Source of the DNA: Paludisphaera mucosa
GTDB lineage: Bacteria; Planctomycetota; Planctomycetia; Isosphaerales; Isosphaeraceae
DNA length: 64,000 bases
Direction of reading: 5' to 3'
NCBI RefSeq assembly: GCF_029589435.1
Contig: NZ_JARRAG010000002.1
Coordinates: forward strand, 2,728,001-2,792,000
Of this stretch, positions 45,446 through 55,558 are shown one piece after another (position 1 is the stretch's first letter; each line of letters begins with the position of its first letter). Both the position numbers and the translations under genes were made by a program. A model generated the notes under the pieces. It made no database searches. It saw only the letters and a list, made by a program, of their open reading frames with translations, and had not been told where the DNA came from.

Positions 45446-48400
45446 AGGTCGGTCCCTCCCGGCCACGAGGCCACGGGCCTGGTCCGCATTCCGGACCATG
45501 CGACGTGCGCGACCCGGGACCGCGGCCGCGCCAACGCCGCGAGCCGGCCCGCGATCGCGACCGCAGGTTTCGCCGCGCGCCCCCCGGCGCCGGGCCCGCT
45601 CGACGGGGGCGGGGCCGCGATCGCCAGTGTCACGCCAGCCGGGCGGCTCGCCGACGTCGAGGCTGCGGCCGTCGCCCGCACGGCCGCCTCCGGCTGGATC
45701 GTGAGCTTGTAGACCCTCGTCGACGCCATCGTGTTCCAGGGGTCGCCCAGGTAAACGAACTGGAAGTAGTGGTCGCCCACGGCGAGGTTCCGGGTCGCGA
45801 ACGTCGCGATGGAGCTCGAAGTGCCGTCCCCGGCGTCGACGACGGGGACGAGCGCGATCGGCCGGCCGCCGTCCAGCACCATAACGCCCCCGGTCGGCGG
45901 CCTGTCGAGGAGGGTCGTCGCGACCCGAACGACGAGCGAGACGAGGTCGCCCTCGCCGGCGGTCCGCGGGGCGGCGACGGTCAGCAGCGAGGCGTCCCGG
46001 GTCACGATCTGGTGGAGGGTCGCACTCACGGCCGGGAAGTGGTCGAAGGTCGGCCCGTAATCGATCCGGACCTCATGCGTCGCGGCCGTCATCGGCACCT
46101 TGACGATCCAGTTGACCCATCCGTCCACCAGCGGGGCCCAGACGGCCCAGTCGCCGAAGGACGCCCGGACGGACCCCGTGGGCGGGCGGCCCGGGTCGGA
46201 TGATCGGAAGTGGGCGAGGATGCCGGTTTCCTGCCCGACGGTCATGGGCCGCATGTAGACATCAATGGAGACCGAGTCGGGCACGACTTCGATCGAGTAG
46301 GGGCCGGACGTGGTCGTCGCGCCATGCTCGTCGACGAGCATGGCGCGGAAGAGTCGGCCCGAGTCGTCGAGGCTCGCCGTCCGCGTGTACCACGGCCGCG
46401 ACGCGCCGTGGATGTCGACCCAGGCCTCGCCGTCGGCGTACTGCCACCGCACCGACGCATAAGTGCCCTGGACGTCCGCCGCGAAGGTTACGGATTCCCC
46501 CCGGACGACGCGGCCCTCGGCGGAGGGCGCTGCGGGCGAAGGAGACCAGGGCCCCCCCGCCCCGCCGCCGGCTCCCGAGGCCGCCGGGGCCGTCCCCGCG
46601 AGCGGCGCGGCGAGCCCGCCGGCAACCGAGGAGCCCGTCGGCCTGATCGTCACGCGATAGACGCCCGACGACGCCGCCGAGGTCGTCGGGTCGCCCAGGT
46701 AGACGAGTTGGAGGTAATGGTCGCCCGCCGCCAGGCCCCGGGACGAGAACGTCGCGACGACTCGGCCGCCCGCGGCGGTCGTCTGCTCGAACGCGATCGG
46801 CCGCCCGCCGTCCAGGAAGATCACGCCGCCGCGAGCCGTCGCGAGCGACGACGATGGCGAGATCACCGCGGCGAGCGAGACCGGATCGCCTTGCGCGGCC
46901 TCGATCGGGGCTTCGAGCGTCGCGGTCGCCCCGGCGCGGGTGACGACGAGCATCTCGCTCACGTTGTCGACGACGATTTCGCCGCCCTCTCGGGCCTGAT
47001 AATACAGGCCGAGGAAATGAGACCCGACCGGCATGGTCGGAGATATCCAAAACGTCGCAAGCCCGCCCTCAATCGTCCTATCCTCAGAGTAGTAATCACC
47101 GAGCGACAACGTCAGGACGCCGCCGTCGGGGATCGTCGTCAGGGCGTCCGTCGAGGCGACGCGTACGGTGATGGTGGCGCCGACGGTGCCGTAGGGGAGC
47201 GGATTCCGGCTGATGTAAGTCGAGAACGAGATCGCGGGCTCGACCACGACGAGCGCGGCCGGCGCGCCGACGGCCGACTCCCCCGATCCGGGGTCGGTGA
47301 CGACGACGCGGACCAGCATGCCGGAGTTCGCCGCGACGGCGTCGACGGTCAGCCAGCTTTGCGTGTGCCCCGCGACCGTCGCGGTCGACGACGTCCCCTC
47401 GGCGGCCGACCAGGTCGCGCCGCCGTCGCGGCTGGCGTCCCACCGGGCCGACAGGCCGGGGTCTGCCGCGGCCGCCGTGAACGTGGCGGTCCGCCCCGCG
47501 ATGACCCGCACGTTCGTCGGCTGGTCCAGGATGAGCGGGCTCGGCGCGAACGCGTAGGAGTCGACCTTGATCGTCCCCTCGCCGCCCGCAACCGAGCCGT
47601 ATCGAGACGCGCCGACGTACAGGAAGCCGCCCCGGGCCGCCAGGGCCGCCCCGAAGTGGTCGTCGACGGCCGGGTCGTTCGGCGAGTCGAGGCGCGACTC
47701 GACATGCCAATCGTCGCCCCTGCGGACGAAGACGTAGACCGAGCCCGCGCGGTGGGTCGGCGACGTCAGGTTGGTTGTGGCCGCAACGGCGACGGTGCCG
47801 TCCTCGTTCAGCGCGACGCGGCCGGCGATCCCTTCGGTCGAGTTCGGATCGACGTCCACCGCGAGTTCCCCCGTGCGCGCCCAGTATCCGCCAAACCGGG
47901 TGTAGACCTGGATGGGGGCGGCTTCACGAGGGGAGCCGGGCCCGAAGGCCCCGCCGACCAGCGCCGTCCTGCCGTCGCCGCTGATCGCGACCGAGTCGCC
48001 GAACAGGATCGCCTGCTCGGGGGCGGGCATCGTCGCTTTCCCGGCCCAGGACCAACCGTCGACCGGATCGAGCCTGAAGAAGAACGCGACACGGGCGTCG
48101 GACCCATCTTCCAACCTCGAGGTGGGCCCGCCGACCACGAGGTTCTCGCCCGCATCGTCGAGGGCGATCGGACCGTCGGAGTCGAAGCCGCCGCCGATGT
48201 CGGGCGACGCGATTCGCGAGGCCAGAGCCCAGCCTTCGGCCCCCGCGCGGTAGATCAGGATCGATCTCAGGGAGGGCCAGCCGTCCGGGCCGACGGCGAA
48301 TCCGGTCACTGCGATCGTCCGGCCGGAAGCGTCGACGGCCGCGGCCGTCCCGAACGTAAGGTCGGCCGGCGCCGTCAGGGTCGTATGGGTCGGATCGGCC

Positions 48401-49446
48401 CAGCCGTCGACGCCGCGCGTGTAGACGCTATACTCGTCCTGGCTCATCGTGGGGGCGTCTTCCCGGCCCCCGGCGACGAAGGTCGAGCCGTCGGCGCTCA
48501 GGGCGACGGACGCGCCGAAGCGGCTTCGATACGCCGGCTCGCTGCGTTGGATCCGTCCCGTCTCCGCCCAGCCGTCGGCGGATTTCTCGTAGATCAGGAC
48601 GAGCCCGGAGAGCGGCACGCCCACCGCCATCGTCGAGCCGTCGGCCGAGACGGCGATCTGGCACCCCCCGCCGGGGAGATCCGCCGTCACCGACGACGAC
48701 TGGACGTACGGGTCCACGACGAGGGGATAGACGGCGTCGGCGTCGTCGACGCGGATCGCGACGGTCGGGCCGCCGGGGGTGGCGTCGACGGTCATCGCGG
48801 CGGGGATCGCGCGGCCCTCGGCGTCGTAGGCGATCAGCCCGCCGTAGGTCGCGACGGGCGTGCCGTCGGCGCGGGCGAGGGCGACGGACGTGCCGCCCGG
48901 CAAGGCGGTCGGGATCAGGCCGCCGACGGCGAGGGCGATCGTCAGCGGGCCGTCGGCCGGGGAGCCTTCGGGCCGGGCGTCGAGCGTGAAGCCCTGCTGG
49001 AGCCCGAGCGGGCCGTTGACGAACCACTGCGAGACCGCGCCCTGGTCGTACGCGACGCGGTTGGCCTCGACCGTCGCCGCGCCGGGGCCCAGGGGCCGGA
49101 TGTCGTCGCCGTAGCCGACGCCCCGGACGCTCAGCGACCAGGCGTCCGCCCCGGACCCGATCCGGAAGCCCTCGGCGGCGACCGTTGCGGCGTATCCGTT
49201 GACGGCGTTGTCGAGCGCGTACGCCCCGCGGGCCGCCTGCGCCGCGTACGAGACGTCGGCCCGGCCGAGCGACTCCGAGACGGCGTACAGGGCCTCGATC
49301 GGCAAGCCCGGGGCGGATCCCGAACTCGGCGTCAGGCGGTCCTCCAGGCGGTCGACGGCCGGTCGCAGCCGCGCGGTCCTCCGGCTCGAGGAACGATCTC
49401 GGCCCGCCGGGAGTCGTCCCGGCCCCGGCACGCGGGGGTCGCCCAT
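45436..49446 (-). CDS. Giant exported FG-GAP/Ig-repeat protein with LEDRLTP motif
   Basis: A 1,336-residue protein. Residues 25-45 include AVDRLEDRLTPSSG, the planctomycete exported-protein motif also seen in the 1,879-residue protein. About residues 240-640 form an FG-GAP-like propeller with blades such as FGASVALSADGSTFVAGG and FGDSVAISGDGRTALVGG. After that, Ig-like domains occur in two similar halves, roughly 660-980 and 1000-1290 (compare DGGRPIAFEQTTA and DGGRPIALVPVVD). The C-terminus is basic. It lacks enzyme motifs and is probably a surface or matrix protein. It lies opposite the SIS gene, overlapping it by 10 bases at the 3' end. Confidence 0.85.
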   Translation of the reverse strand: MGDPRVPGPGRLPAGRDRSSSRRTARLRPAVDRLEDRLTPSSGSAPGLPIEALYAVSESLGRADVSYAAQAARGAYALDNAVNGYAATVAAEGFRIGSGADAWSLSVRGVGYGDDIRPLGPGAATVEANRVAYDQGAVSQWFVNGPLGLQQGFTLDARPEGSPADGPLTIALAVGGLIPTALPGGTSVALARADGTPVATYGGLIAYDAEGRAIPAAMTVDATPGGPTVAIRVDDADAVYPLVVDPYVQSSSVTADLPGGGCQIAVSADGSTMAVGVPLSGLVLIYEKSADGWAETGRIQRSEPAYRSRFGASVALSADGSTFVAGGREDAPTMSQDEYSVYTRGVDGWADPTHTTLTAPADLTFGTAAAVDASGRTIAVTGFAVGPDGWPSLRSILIYRAGAEGWALASRIASPDIGGGFDSDGPIALDDAGENLVVGGPTSRLEDGSDARVAFFFRLDPVDGWSWAGKATMPAPEQAILFGDSVAISGDGRTALVGGAFGPGSPREAAPIQVYTRFGGYWARTGELAVDVDPNSTEGIAGRVALNEDGTVAVAATTNLTSPTHRAGSVYVFVRRGDDWHVESRLDSPNDPAVDDHFGAALAARGGFLYVGASRYGSVAGGEGTIKVDSYAFAPSPLILDQPTNVRVIAGRTATFTAAAADPGLSARWDASRDGGATWSAAEGTSSTATVAGHTQSWLTVDAVAANSGMLVRVVVTDPGSGESAVGAPAALVVVEPAISFSTYISRNPLPYGTVGATITVRVASTDALTTIPDGGVLTLSLGDYYSEDRTIEGGLATFWISPTMPVGSHFLGLYYQAREGGEIVVDNVSEMLVVTRAGATATLEAPIEAAQGDPVSLAAVISPSSSLATARGGVIFLDGGRPIAFEQTTAAGGRVVATFSSRGLAAGDHYLQLVYLGDPTTSAASSGVYRVTIRPTGSSVAGGLAAPLAGTAPAASGAGGGAGGPWSPSPAAPSAEGRVVRGESVTFAADVQGTYASVRWQYADGEAWVDIHGASRPWYTRTASLDDSGRLFRAMLVDEHGATTTSGPYSIEVVPDSVSIDVYMRPMTVGQETGILAHFRSSDPGRPPTGSVRASFGDWAVWAPLVDGWVNWIVKVPMTAATHEVRIDYGPTFDHFPAVSATLHQIVTRDASLLTVAAPRTAGEGDLVSLVVRVATTLLDRPPTGGVMVLDGGRPIALVPVVDAGDGTSSSIATFATRNLAVGDHYFQFVYLGDPWNTMASTRVYKLTIQPEAAVRATAAASTSASRPAGVTLAIAAPPPSSGPGAGGRAAKPAVAIAGRLAALARPRSRVAHVAWSGMRTRPVASWPGGTDLQR

Positions 49447-49655
49447 CTCGGTTTCTCTTTTCGAAGGCCCGTCGCCCGGCGGGGAGCACGGGCGGCGTCG
49501 CAGGTTGGCTTCGTCGGCTTCGACGCCGCGAGTCTACCATGTTCTCAACCATGGCTGAAGGCCCGAGCCGGGAGCCTCCTGGCGGCGGAGCGGGCGTCGG
49601 GCTACGATCGCGAGCGTGGGGACCTGGCTCGGGCGGACGTCGGGATGGGGCGGCC

Positions 49656-50219
49656 ATGAAACGTTGTGGATGGGCGAAGGACGAGTTGGCGATCCGCTAC
49701 CACGACGAGGAGTGGGGCGTGCCCGTCCGCGACGACCGCCGATGGTTCGAATTCCTGATCCTGGAGGGGGCCCAGGCCGGGTTGAGCTGGGACACGATCC
49801 TGCGCAAGCGCGGGAACTACCGCCGGGCCTTCGCCGGGTTCGACCCGGCCGCCGTCGCCCAGTTCGACGCGGCCGACGTGGAGCGGCTGATGGCCGACCC
49901 GGGCATCGTGCGGAATCGCCTGAAGGTCGCCTCGGCCGTCCGCAACGCCGCGGCGTTCCTCGAGGTCCAGGACGAGTTCCGGACCTTCGACGCCTACATC
50001 TGGCGGTTCGCCGACGGCCGCCCGATCCGCAACGCCTGGAGGACGATGAAGGAGGTCCCGGCCAGTTCGCCGGTCTCCGACGCGATGAGCAAGGACCTCA
50101 AGAAGCGCGGGTTCAACTTCGTCGGCTCGACGATCTGCTACGCCATGATGCAGGCCACGGGAATCGTGAACGACCACCTCGTCGACTGCTTCCGATACGC
50201 CGATATCGACCAAGGGTAG
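49656..50219 (+). CDS. tag: DNA-3-methyladenine glycosylase I
   Basis: A 187-residue base-excision repair enzyme. MKRCGWAKDELAIRYHDEEW is the family start, with zinc ligands Cys4 and His16. FEFLILEGAQAGLSWDTIL contains the conserved Glu and Trp, and GSTICYAMMQATGIVNDHLV plus the nearby Cys complete the zinc site. It removes 3-methyladenine from alkylated DNA. The ATG at 49656 is chosen because upstream in-frame sequence is not family-like. A single gene divergent from the giant exported gene. Confidence 0.95.
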   Translation: MKRCGWAKDELAIRYHDEEWGVPVRDDRRWFEFLILEGAQAGLSWDTILRKRGNYRRAFAGFDPAAVAQFDAADVERLMADPGIVRNRLKVASAVRNAAAFLEVQDEFRTFDAYIWRFADGRPIRNAWRTMKEVPASSPVSDAMSKDLKKRGFNFVGSTICYAMMQATGIVNDHLVDCFRYADIDQG

Positions 50220-50427
50220 CCGGGTCGCGGGCCCTCGCGAATCGCCGTCGGGCGCGTGGGCGCCGATCGCGGGAATTGCGTGCTAGGCTCAGGCCGTCGT
50301 CCCTGATAGTCTCTTCGAACCGGCGACGACGCCCGCGCGGCTTTCCGCCGAGCCACCTCGACCCGAACAAAACCCGCGCGGGCGACCTCGGGCGAGGCGG
50401 CCCGGCGCGAGCCTGGGGAGTCGCGCC

Positions 50428-51210
50428 GTGACGATCGATTCGTACCCCGTCGGCTTCCTCGTCCTGATCCCCGGCTGCGTGGCGGCCTCGCTCGTCGGCC
50501 TGGCCCTGGTCCGCCGTTCCCTGCACCGGCACGACCTGAAGGCGATCCAGGACGTCGCGAGCTATCTTTACGCCGTGGTCGGCACCCTCTACGCGGTGAT
50601 CCTCGGGCTGATCGTGGTCGACTCGATGAGCAAGTTCTCGGAGGCCCGGCTGACGGTCGAGTCGGAGTCGAACGCGATCTCCGACATCGCCCTCTTCGCC
50701 TCCCAGCTCCCCGGCGATACGTCGCGACGGGTCCGGAGCATCATCGCCGCCTACGTGAAGTCCGCGACCGAGCGGGAATGGCCGCTGATGGCCAGCGGGC
50801 GGACGTCGCCCGAGGCCCGTGCGCTCGCGGTGGACCTCTCCCGCGCCGTGCTCTCCTTCGAGCCGAAGTCCGAGCGCGAGTCGGCGATCTTCGACGCCCA
50901 GCTCGGATCGGTGACCCAATTCTGGAACAGCCGCCGGACGCGGCTCCTGATCGCCTCCCAGCGCGGGCTGCCGTCGCTGGAGTGGATCGTCCTGATCGCC
51001 GGCGGGGTGATCACGGTGGGGTTCACGTACTTCTTCAAGCTCGACGACTTCCGGCTCCAGCTCGCGATCACGGCCATGCTCTCGGCCGTGATCGCCCTGA
51101 ACCTGTACCTCATCCTGATGTTCGGCTCCCCCTTCTCGGGCGACGTCAAGATCGACCCCGACGGCTTCAGCCTGACGCGATACATCCTCGACGAGGTGCC
51201 CGAGAACTGA
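50428..51210 (+). CDS. DUF4239 (bestrophin-like) membrane protein
   Basis: A 260-residue protein starting with GTG. Four membrane helices are likely: about residues 8-28, 46-66, 189-206 and 213-232. The YLYAVVGTLYAVILGLIVVD segment and the loop FSEARLTVESESNAISD match the DUF4239 pattern. The middle soluble part is charged and helical. The family is of unknown function and only distantly bestrophin-like. No operon partner. Confidence 0.8.
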   Translation: MTIDSYPVGFLVLIPGCVAASLVGLALVRRSLHRHDLKAIQDVASYLYAVVGTLYAVILGLIVVDSMSKFSEARLTVESESNAISDIALFASQLPGDTSRRVRSIIAAYVKSATEREWPLMASGRTSPEARALAVDLSRAVLSFEPKSERESAIFDAQLGSVTQFWNSRRTRLLIASQRGLPSLEWIVLIAGGVITVGFTYFFKLDDFRLQLAITAMLSAVIALNLYLILMFGSPFSGDVKIDPDGFSLTRYILDEVPEN

Positions 51211-51284
51211 TTCGACCGAGATGGGTCGCCGAGGCGCAGGAAGTGAATCACGTTACGCGATAAGGCAGATCCGCCGCGACTCGT

Positions 51285-51737
51285 TTAGAGGTGGCGCGTC
51301 GATCGGACGTAAAGGAGATGCGGCTCTCTCAGAGGGATGCGGAACTCGTTGCGGGAGGGATACTCTTCCGCAACGGCCACGATCTCCGAGCCATCCACGG
51401 CGACCGCCGTGAAGGCCTCAGAATTGGAGAGGTGCAACACCCAGATCAATCCTCCTCCGGGCGGACCGGCCACCGCGACGAATCCCTCCCCTTCGAAAAA
51501 CCCGCCGCCAGCCTCCACAACCACTCCACTTCCGGGTTCCAGGCTCCGGCACAGTGTATCGACCTCGATCCACTCGCCGGCCCGGCGGGACAGGAGGGAT
51601 GAAAGGGTTTCGGGCGGACCTGATTGGTATCCGAACTCCGGGGATCCAACAAGCGGGACGAACAGCCCCGTGGCGTAGAGGATGCCATTCTCGGATCGAC
51701 ACTCGTGACGCTCCCATTTGCCCGTTGCGATCCCCAT
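51285..51737 (-). CDS. Hypothetical protein
   Basis: A 150-residue frame (MGIATGKWERHECRSENG) with balanced, soluble, beta-rich composition and no shadow-like Arg/Pro bias. It has no signal peptide or membrane helix and matches no family I know. It contains VVEAGGGFFEGEGFVAVAG. It stands alone, and a real gene is likely but not certain. Confidence 0.5.
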   Translation of the reverse strand: MGIATGKWERHECRSENGILYATGLFVPLVGSPEFGYQSGPPETLSSLLSRRAGEWIEVDTLCRSLEPGSGVVVEAGGGFFEGEGFVAVAGPPGGGLIWVLHLSNSEAFTAVAVDGSEIVAVAEEYPSRNEFRIPLREPHLLYVRSTRHL

Positions 51738-52063
51738 AGCGACACCTTCGCGAGAGGCGACTTACGACTGTCACACAGAAGCCTTTGGAATTTCATTCTA
51801 TTCCGGGTTTCTCCAGTCCGACATCTCAGGCGATCGGCTCCGTAGTCGTCCAAGCTTACGGATCGAGGAACCCGTACTGCCGGGCAAGTCCGGAATGTTC
51901 GATCCCGTCGAGACCATGCGTCATGTTGCGGAAAGGCTGAGATCGGAGCCGGCCGGCCCCGAGACATGGCTGTCGGTTGCATCGACGAGGGGGCGCTTCG
52001 ACAATGAGAGCCCCTCGACGTCCGAGCGTCTCCGGGCGGGAGGGCCCCTCCGGAGCCCATGTC
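51738..52063. other. 326-bp intergenic region
   Basis: This lies between the hypothetical gene and the cellulase-like gene, which diverge. A modestly AT-rich part at about 51780-51805 may hold a promoter. No gene or RNA was seen. Confidence 0.35.
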
Positions 52064-53449
52064 ATGCGCCGACCTGTTCTCGCATCGCTGATCGTCGTGC
52101 TCGCCTTCCCGGCCTTCGCCCCGGCGGCCGAGCCGATCAAGCTCCTGGCCGAGAACCCGCGGTACTTCGAGTTCCGCGGCAAGCCGACGCTCCTGATCAC
52201 CTCGGGGGATCATTACGGCGAGGTGCTGAACCTGGCCCTCGACCAGCGCGCCTACCTGGACGCGCTGCACAAGGACGGCCTCAACAACACACGGACGTTC
52301 GCCGGAACCTACCGCGAGACGCCCGGCTCGTTCAACATCCGGGACAACGTGCTGGCCCCGATCCGCGGCCGATACATCGCACCGTGGGTCCAGGTCCAGA
52401 AGCCGGGCGAGGCCGAGAAGTTCGACCTCGACCGCTTCGACGACGCCTACTTCGCACGCCTGAAGGGGTTCATGACGCTGGCCTCCGAGCGGGGCGTCGT
52501 CGTCGAATTCAACCTGTTCTGCGTGCTGTACGACGACGGGCTGTGGGCGGTCAACCCCATGAACGCCGCCAACAACGTCAACGGCGTCGGCCGATGCCCG
52601 CGCTGCGAGGTTTTGACCCTGAAGCACGACGACCTCACCGCGGTGCAGGTCGCGTTCGTGAAGAAGGCCGTGGCCGAGCTGAACGGGTTCGACAACCTGT
52701 ACTACGAGATCTGCAACGAGCCGTATTTCGGGGCCTCGGCCGAGTGGCAGGCGCGCATCGCCCGGGAGATCGTCGAGGCCGAGAAGGCGCTGCCGCACAA
52801 GCACCTGATCGCGCAAAACTACGCCAATGACAAGGCGAAGGTCGAGCGGCCCGACCCGAACGTGTCGTTCTACAACTTCCATTACGCCGTCCCCGAGGCC
52901 GTGACGATGAACGGCCATCTGGACCGGCCGATCGGCGACAACGAGACCGGCTTCAAGGGGACCGGCGACCGCGTCTACCGGACGCAGGCCTGGGAGTTCT
53001 TCCTGGCCGGCGGGGCCCTCTTCAACAACCTGGACTACTCGTTCACGACGGCCCATCCCGACGGCACGGCCGAGGTGAAGGACCCCACCCCCGGCGGCGG
53101 CGGCCCCGCATTCCGCAAGCAGATGGCCGTCCTCGCCGGCTTCCTGGGCGACTGCGAGTTCTGGAAGATGAGGCCCACGCCCGAGCTGCTCTCGGGGAGC
53201 AAGCTGTCCGAAGGGGCGCGAGCCAGCGCCTTCTCGCGTCCCGGGGAATACGCGATCTACATCGACCGCGGGCCGAAGGCCGCACTCTCGCTCCACCTGC
53301 CGCCGGCTTCGTACCACCTCGAATGGATCGATCCCCGATCCGGGGAGGTGCTCGCGAACGAGACCCTGTCGAGCGCGAATGGGGCCGTTCTCATCGCGAA
53401 ATCGCCCGAATTCGCCGAGGACGTCGCCCTCAGGATCCGGGCGAAATAA
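52064..53449 (+). CDS. Secreted cellulase-like glycoside hydrolase (clan GH-A)
   Basis: A 461-residue protein. The ATG at 52064 gives a clean signal peptide ending near FAPAAEP; upstream in-frame starts do not. Barrel features include LITSGDHYGEVLNLALDQ, the acid/base Glu in LYYEICNEPYFG, and a probable nucleophile Glu in IGDNETGFKG. A C-terminal beta sandwich (SLHLPPASYHLEWIDPRSGE) resembles the DUF4038/GH140-type tail. The substrate is unknown. The stop faces the lipoprotein gene with 21 bases between. Confidence 0.8.
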   Translation: MRRPVLASLIVVLAFPAFAPAAEPIKLLAENPRYFEFRGKPTLLITSGDHYGEVLNLALDQRAYLDALHKDGLNNTRTFAGTYRETPGSFNIRDNVLAPIRGRYIAPWVQVQKPGEAEKFDLDRFDDAYFARLKGFMTLASERGVVVEFNLFCVLYDDGLWAVNPMNAANNVNGVGRCPRCEVLTLKHDDLTAVQVAFVKKAVAELNGFDNLYYEICNEPYFGASAEWQARIAREIVEAEKALPHKHLIAQNYANDKAKVERPDPNVSFYNFHYAVPEAVTMNGHLDRPIGDNETGFKGTGDRVYRTQAWEFFLAGGALFNNLDYSFTTAHPDGTAEVKDPTPGGGGPAFRKQMAVLAGFLGDCEFWKMRPTPELLSGSKLSEGARASAFSRPGEYAIYIDRGPKAALSLHLPPASYHLEWIDPRSGEVLANETLSSANGAVLIAKSPEFAEDVALRIRAK

Positions 53450-53470
53450 GCGGTCGAGGGGCCGAGACGA

Positions 53471-53947
53471 TCAGCGGTGCTTCTCGAAAGGGATCGTGAC
53501 CGACTCGCCGTCGACCGTGACGATCAGGTCGCCGAAGAGCTGGTCCAGCGAGAAGAGGCCCGGGGCCGATGTGAACAGCGAGCCGCCCACCGGGTCCTTG
53601 GCGTCGGCCTGGAGCTTGAGCGGGACGTCGAGGGGGGCTTCCTGTCCGGGCATTTTGATCTTGAGCGCGGCCGCCGAAGGGGGCGGGGTCAGGGCCGCGG
53701 ACTTCTCCGGAGACAGGAAGTAGACGGCCAAAACGCCGTCGGCCTTGGCGGTCGCCTTGGGGAGCGGCTTCGAGAGCACCTCGCCGAACCCGCGGTCCTT
53801 CGGCAGCGGCACGAGCAGGCCGCCATGCGCTCCGACGTTGTCGGCGACGTAGGCCGCGGGCGGCGCGGTCGTACCGCCGCATCCGATCGTAGCCAGGGCG
53901 CAGACCAGCAGGACGTGTCGCCGCGATCCGATCGACGAAGGGGCCAT
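53471..53947 (-). CDS. Lipoprotein of unknown function
   Basis: A 158-residue protein, ATG at 53947. The signal RRHVLLVCALATIG ends at a lipobox cysteine (IGCGG). The mature part is beta-rich, with LAVYFLSPEKSAALTPPPS and LFGDLIVTVDGESVTIPFE. It follows a DUF1559 gene with 85 bases between and probably shares its transcript, as small lipoproteins do elsewhere in this window. No family was recognised. Confidence 0.75.
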   Translation of the reverse strand: MAPSSIGSRRHVLLVCALATIGCGGTTAPPAAYVADNVGAHGGLLVPLPKDRGFGEVLSKPLPKATAKADGVLAVYFLSPEKSAALTPPPSAAALKIKMPGQEAPLDVPLKLQADAKDPVGGSLFTSAPGLFSLDQLFGDLIVTVDGESVTIPFEKHR

Positions 53948-54032
53948 CAAGCGCTCCGAGAGGGGCGAGAAACCCGAGGCGGCGCGAGGCCGCCTCGGGT
54001 GCGTGGGGAAGGTCGAGTCCGACTCGCCCGGC

Positions 54033-55181
54033 TCAGTACGAATCCGAGCTGACGACCTCGCCGCCGGCGCGGGTGCCGACGGCCCGCCAGGTCTCGACCG
54101 CGATCGAGTTCTTGACGAACCGGGAGGAGCCGTCGCCCATCAGGACGTTGACGCCGCCGGGGTGGGCGCTCCGGGCCGAGACGATGGCGTGCTCGCCCGG
54201 CGTGTCCATGGTCGAGCTGAACGAGCCGCAGTCGATCCCCTGCCAGTTCGGCGGGGCGACGTGGTTGTACATCGTGGCGATGTACCAGGCGAACGGCCAG
54301 CCGTCGGAGAAGTCCGAGCCCGGCAGCCAGCGCCCCTGGGCGTTGAAGTTGAACGAGTCGATCCGCCGGGCGCTGAGGCAGTCCGTGAAGAGCGCCTCGC
54401 GATCGGGCAAGCCGGCGGCGCGGCCGACGCGGGTGACGTTGTCCGACAGCGAGGGGAGCTGGGTGGCGACCGGGAAGCCCGTCCCCTTGGTGCGTTCGGC
54501 GAAGGCGGCCGTGTTGCTCAGGCCGTCGGTGAACTGCGCCATGCTCATGCCCGGGCCGATCGTGAAGGCGCCGTTGCCGCCGGAGAGCGCCGTGATCGTC
54601 GACTGGGTGGTGGTCGAGTCCGCCCCGGCGTAGGGGGTCGAGCCGCCGAAGTTGTAGCGGTAGTTGTTCTCGCTGATCCCGCCGGCCGTCGTGTTGGGGT
54701 CGGACGGGCAGAGGAACGTGCTCTGGGCGATGGCGAACGCCGTGTAATTCGCGGAGTAGATCGTCGCCTGGCCGCCCGAGGTCAGCCGCGAGACGTTGGG
54801 CGCCGAGAAGTTCATCGCGTTGTACGCGTTGACCTGCTCCATGTAGTTCAGGATGTGGCAGTGGACGGAGTAGTAACCCGTCCAGCCCGACGTCGTGATG
54901 CTGCCGTAGCTCGTATAGCTCGTCGAAACCACGCCGGCGCCGGTGCGCAGGTCGGGCGTCATCCGACCGGGGGGGAAGACGTTGTGCGTGCTCAGGTAGT
55001 TGTGCAGCCCCAGGCCGATCTGCTTGAGGTTGTTCGTGCACTGGATCCGCCGGGCGGCCTCGCGGGCCGACTGCACGGCGGGCAGCAACAGGGCGATCAG
55101 GACGGCGATGATGGCGATCACCACCAACAGCTCGATCAGCGTGAACGCGGATCGGGAACGGGGCGGAGTACGTCCGAACAT
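54033..55181 (-). CDS. DUF1559 protein with prepilin-type N-terminus (copy 3)
   Basis: About 382 residues, ATG at 55181 ([20 protein letters not shown]). The pilin-like helix, [33 protein letters not shown] and the C-terminal [20 protein letters not shown] are all present. It is more distant from copies 1 and 2, with a longer middle. A lipoprotein gene lies downstream in the same direction. Confidence 0.95.
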   Translation of the reverse strand: MFGRTPPRSRSAFTLIELLVVIAIIAVLIALLLPAVQSAREAARRIQCTNNLKQIGLGLHNYLSTHNVFPPGRMTPDLRTGAGVVSTSYTSYGSITTSGWTGYYSVHCHILNYMEQVNAYNAMNFSAPNVSRLTSGGQATIYSANYTAFAIAQSTFLCPSDPNTTAGGISENNYRYNFGGSTPYAGADSTTTQSTITALSGGNGAFTIGPGMSMAQFTDGLSNTAAFAERTKGTGFPVATQLPSLSDNVTRVGRAAGLPDREALFTDCLSARRIDSFNFNAQGRWLPGSDFSDGWPFAWYIATMYNHVAPPNWQGIDCGSFSSTMDTPGEHAIVSARSAHPGGVNVLMGDGSSRFVKNSIAVETWRAVGTRAGGEVVSSDSY

Positions 55182-55558
55182 GAAAGATTTCTCGTAATCG
55201 GGATGAGGCGGCTGGCCCTGATGGTGGGGCCTCGGAAGCACGGTAGGAAGTGGGCGATCCGGACCGACCGGTAAGTCCGCATCAAACGACGGGACCCGCC
55301 CGGCGAGGCCGGGTCGTCACTCAATCATTGTCGCGGGCGATGATGAAGATGACGCGGAGACGGCGCGAAGTTCGGCCGAATCGCCTCCATCCGTCGGCAA
55401 GGAGAGGAGGATGCCGGGGCGGATGCAGGATGCAAGGGACGACGACAGCTTACAAGGAGAAGGCGCGATTTCCAAGTCGTGGATTCATTTTCCGCTTACG
55501 TGCCGATGGCAGCGATCGCGCGGATTCGACGCTCCCGAGGCACGACGAAATCCCTCGT
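55182..55558. other. 377-bp intergenic region
   Basis: This is upstream of DUF1559 copy 3 and downstream of the GH43-like gene, all on the minus strand. A short GC hairpin at about 55300-55316 (GACCCG/CGGGTC) could terminate the GH43-like transcript. No gene was seen. Confidence 0.35.

Noticed and set aside
46210-49659. A 1,149-codon plus-strand frame opposite the second giant gene
   Set aside because: Arg/Gly-rich shadow composition, no recognisable domain; the minus-strand frame has the LEDRL motif and repeats.
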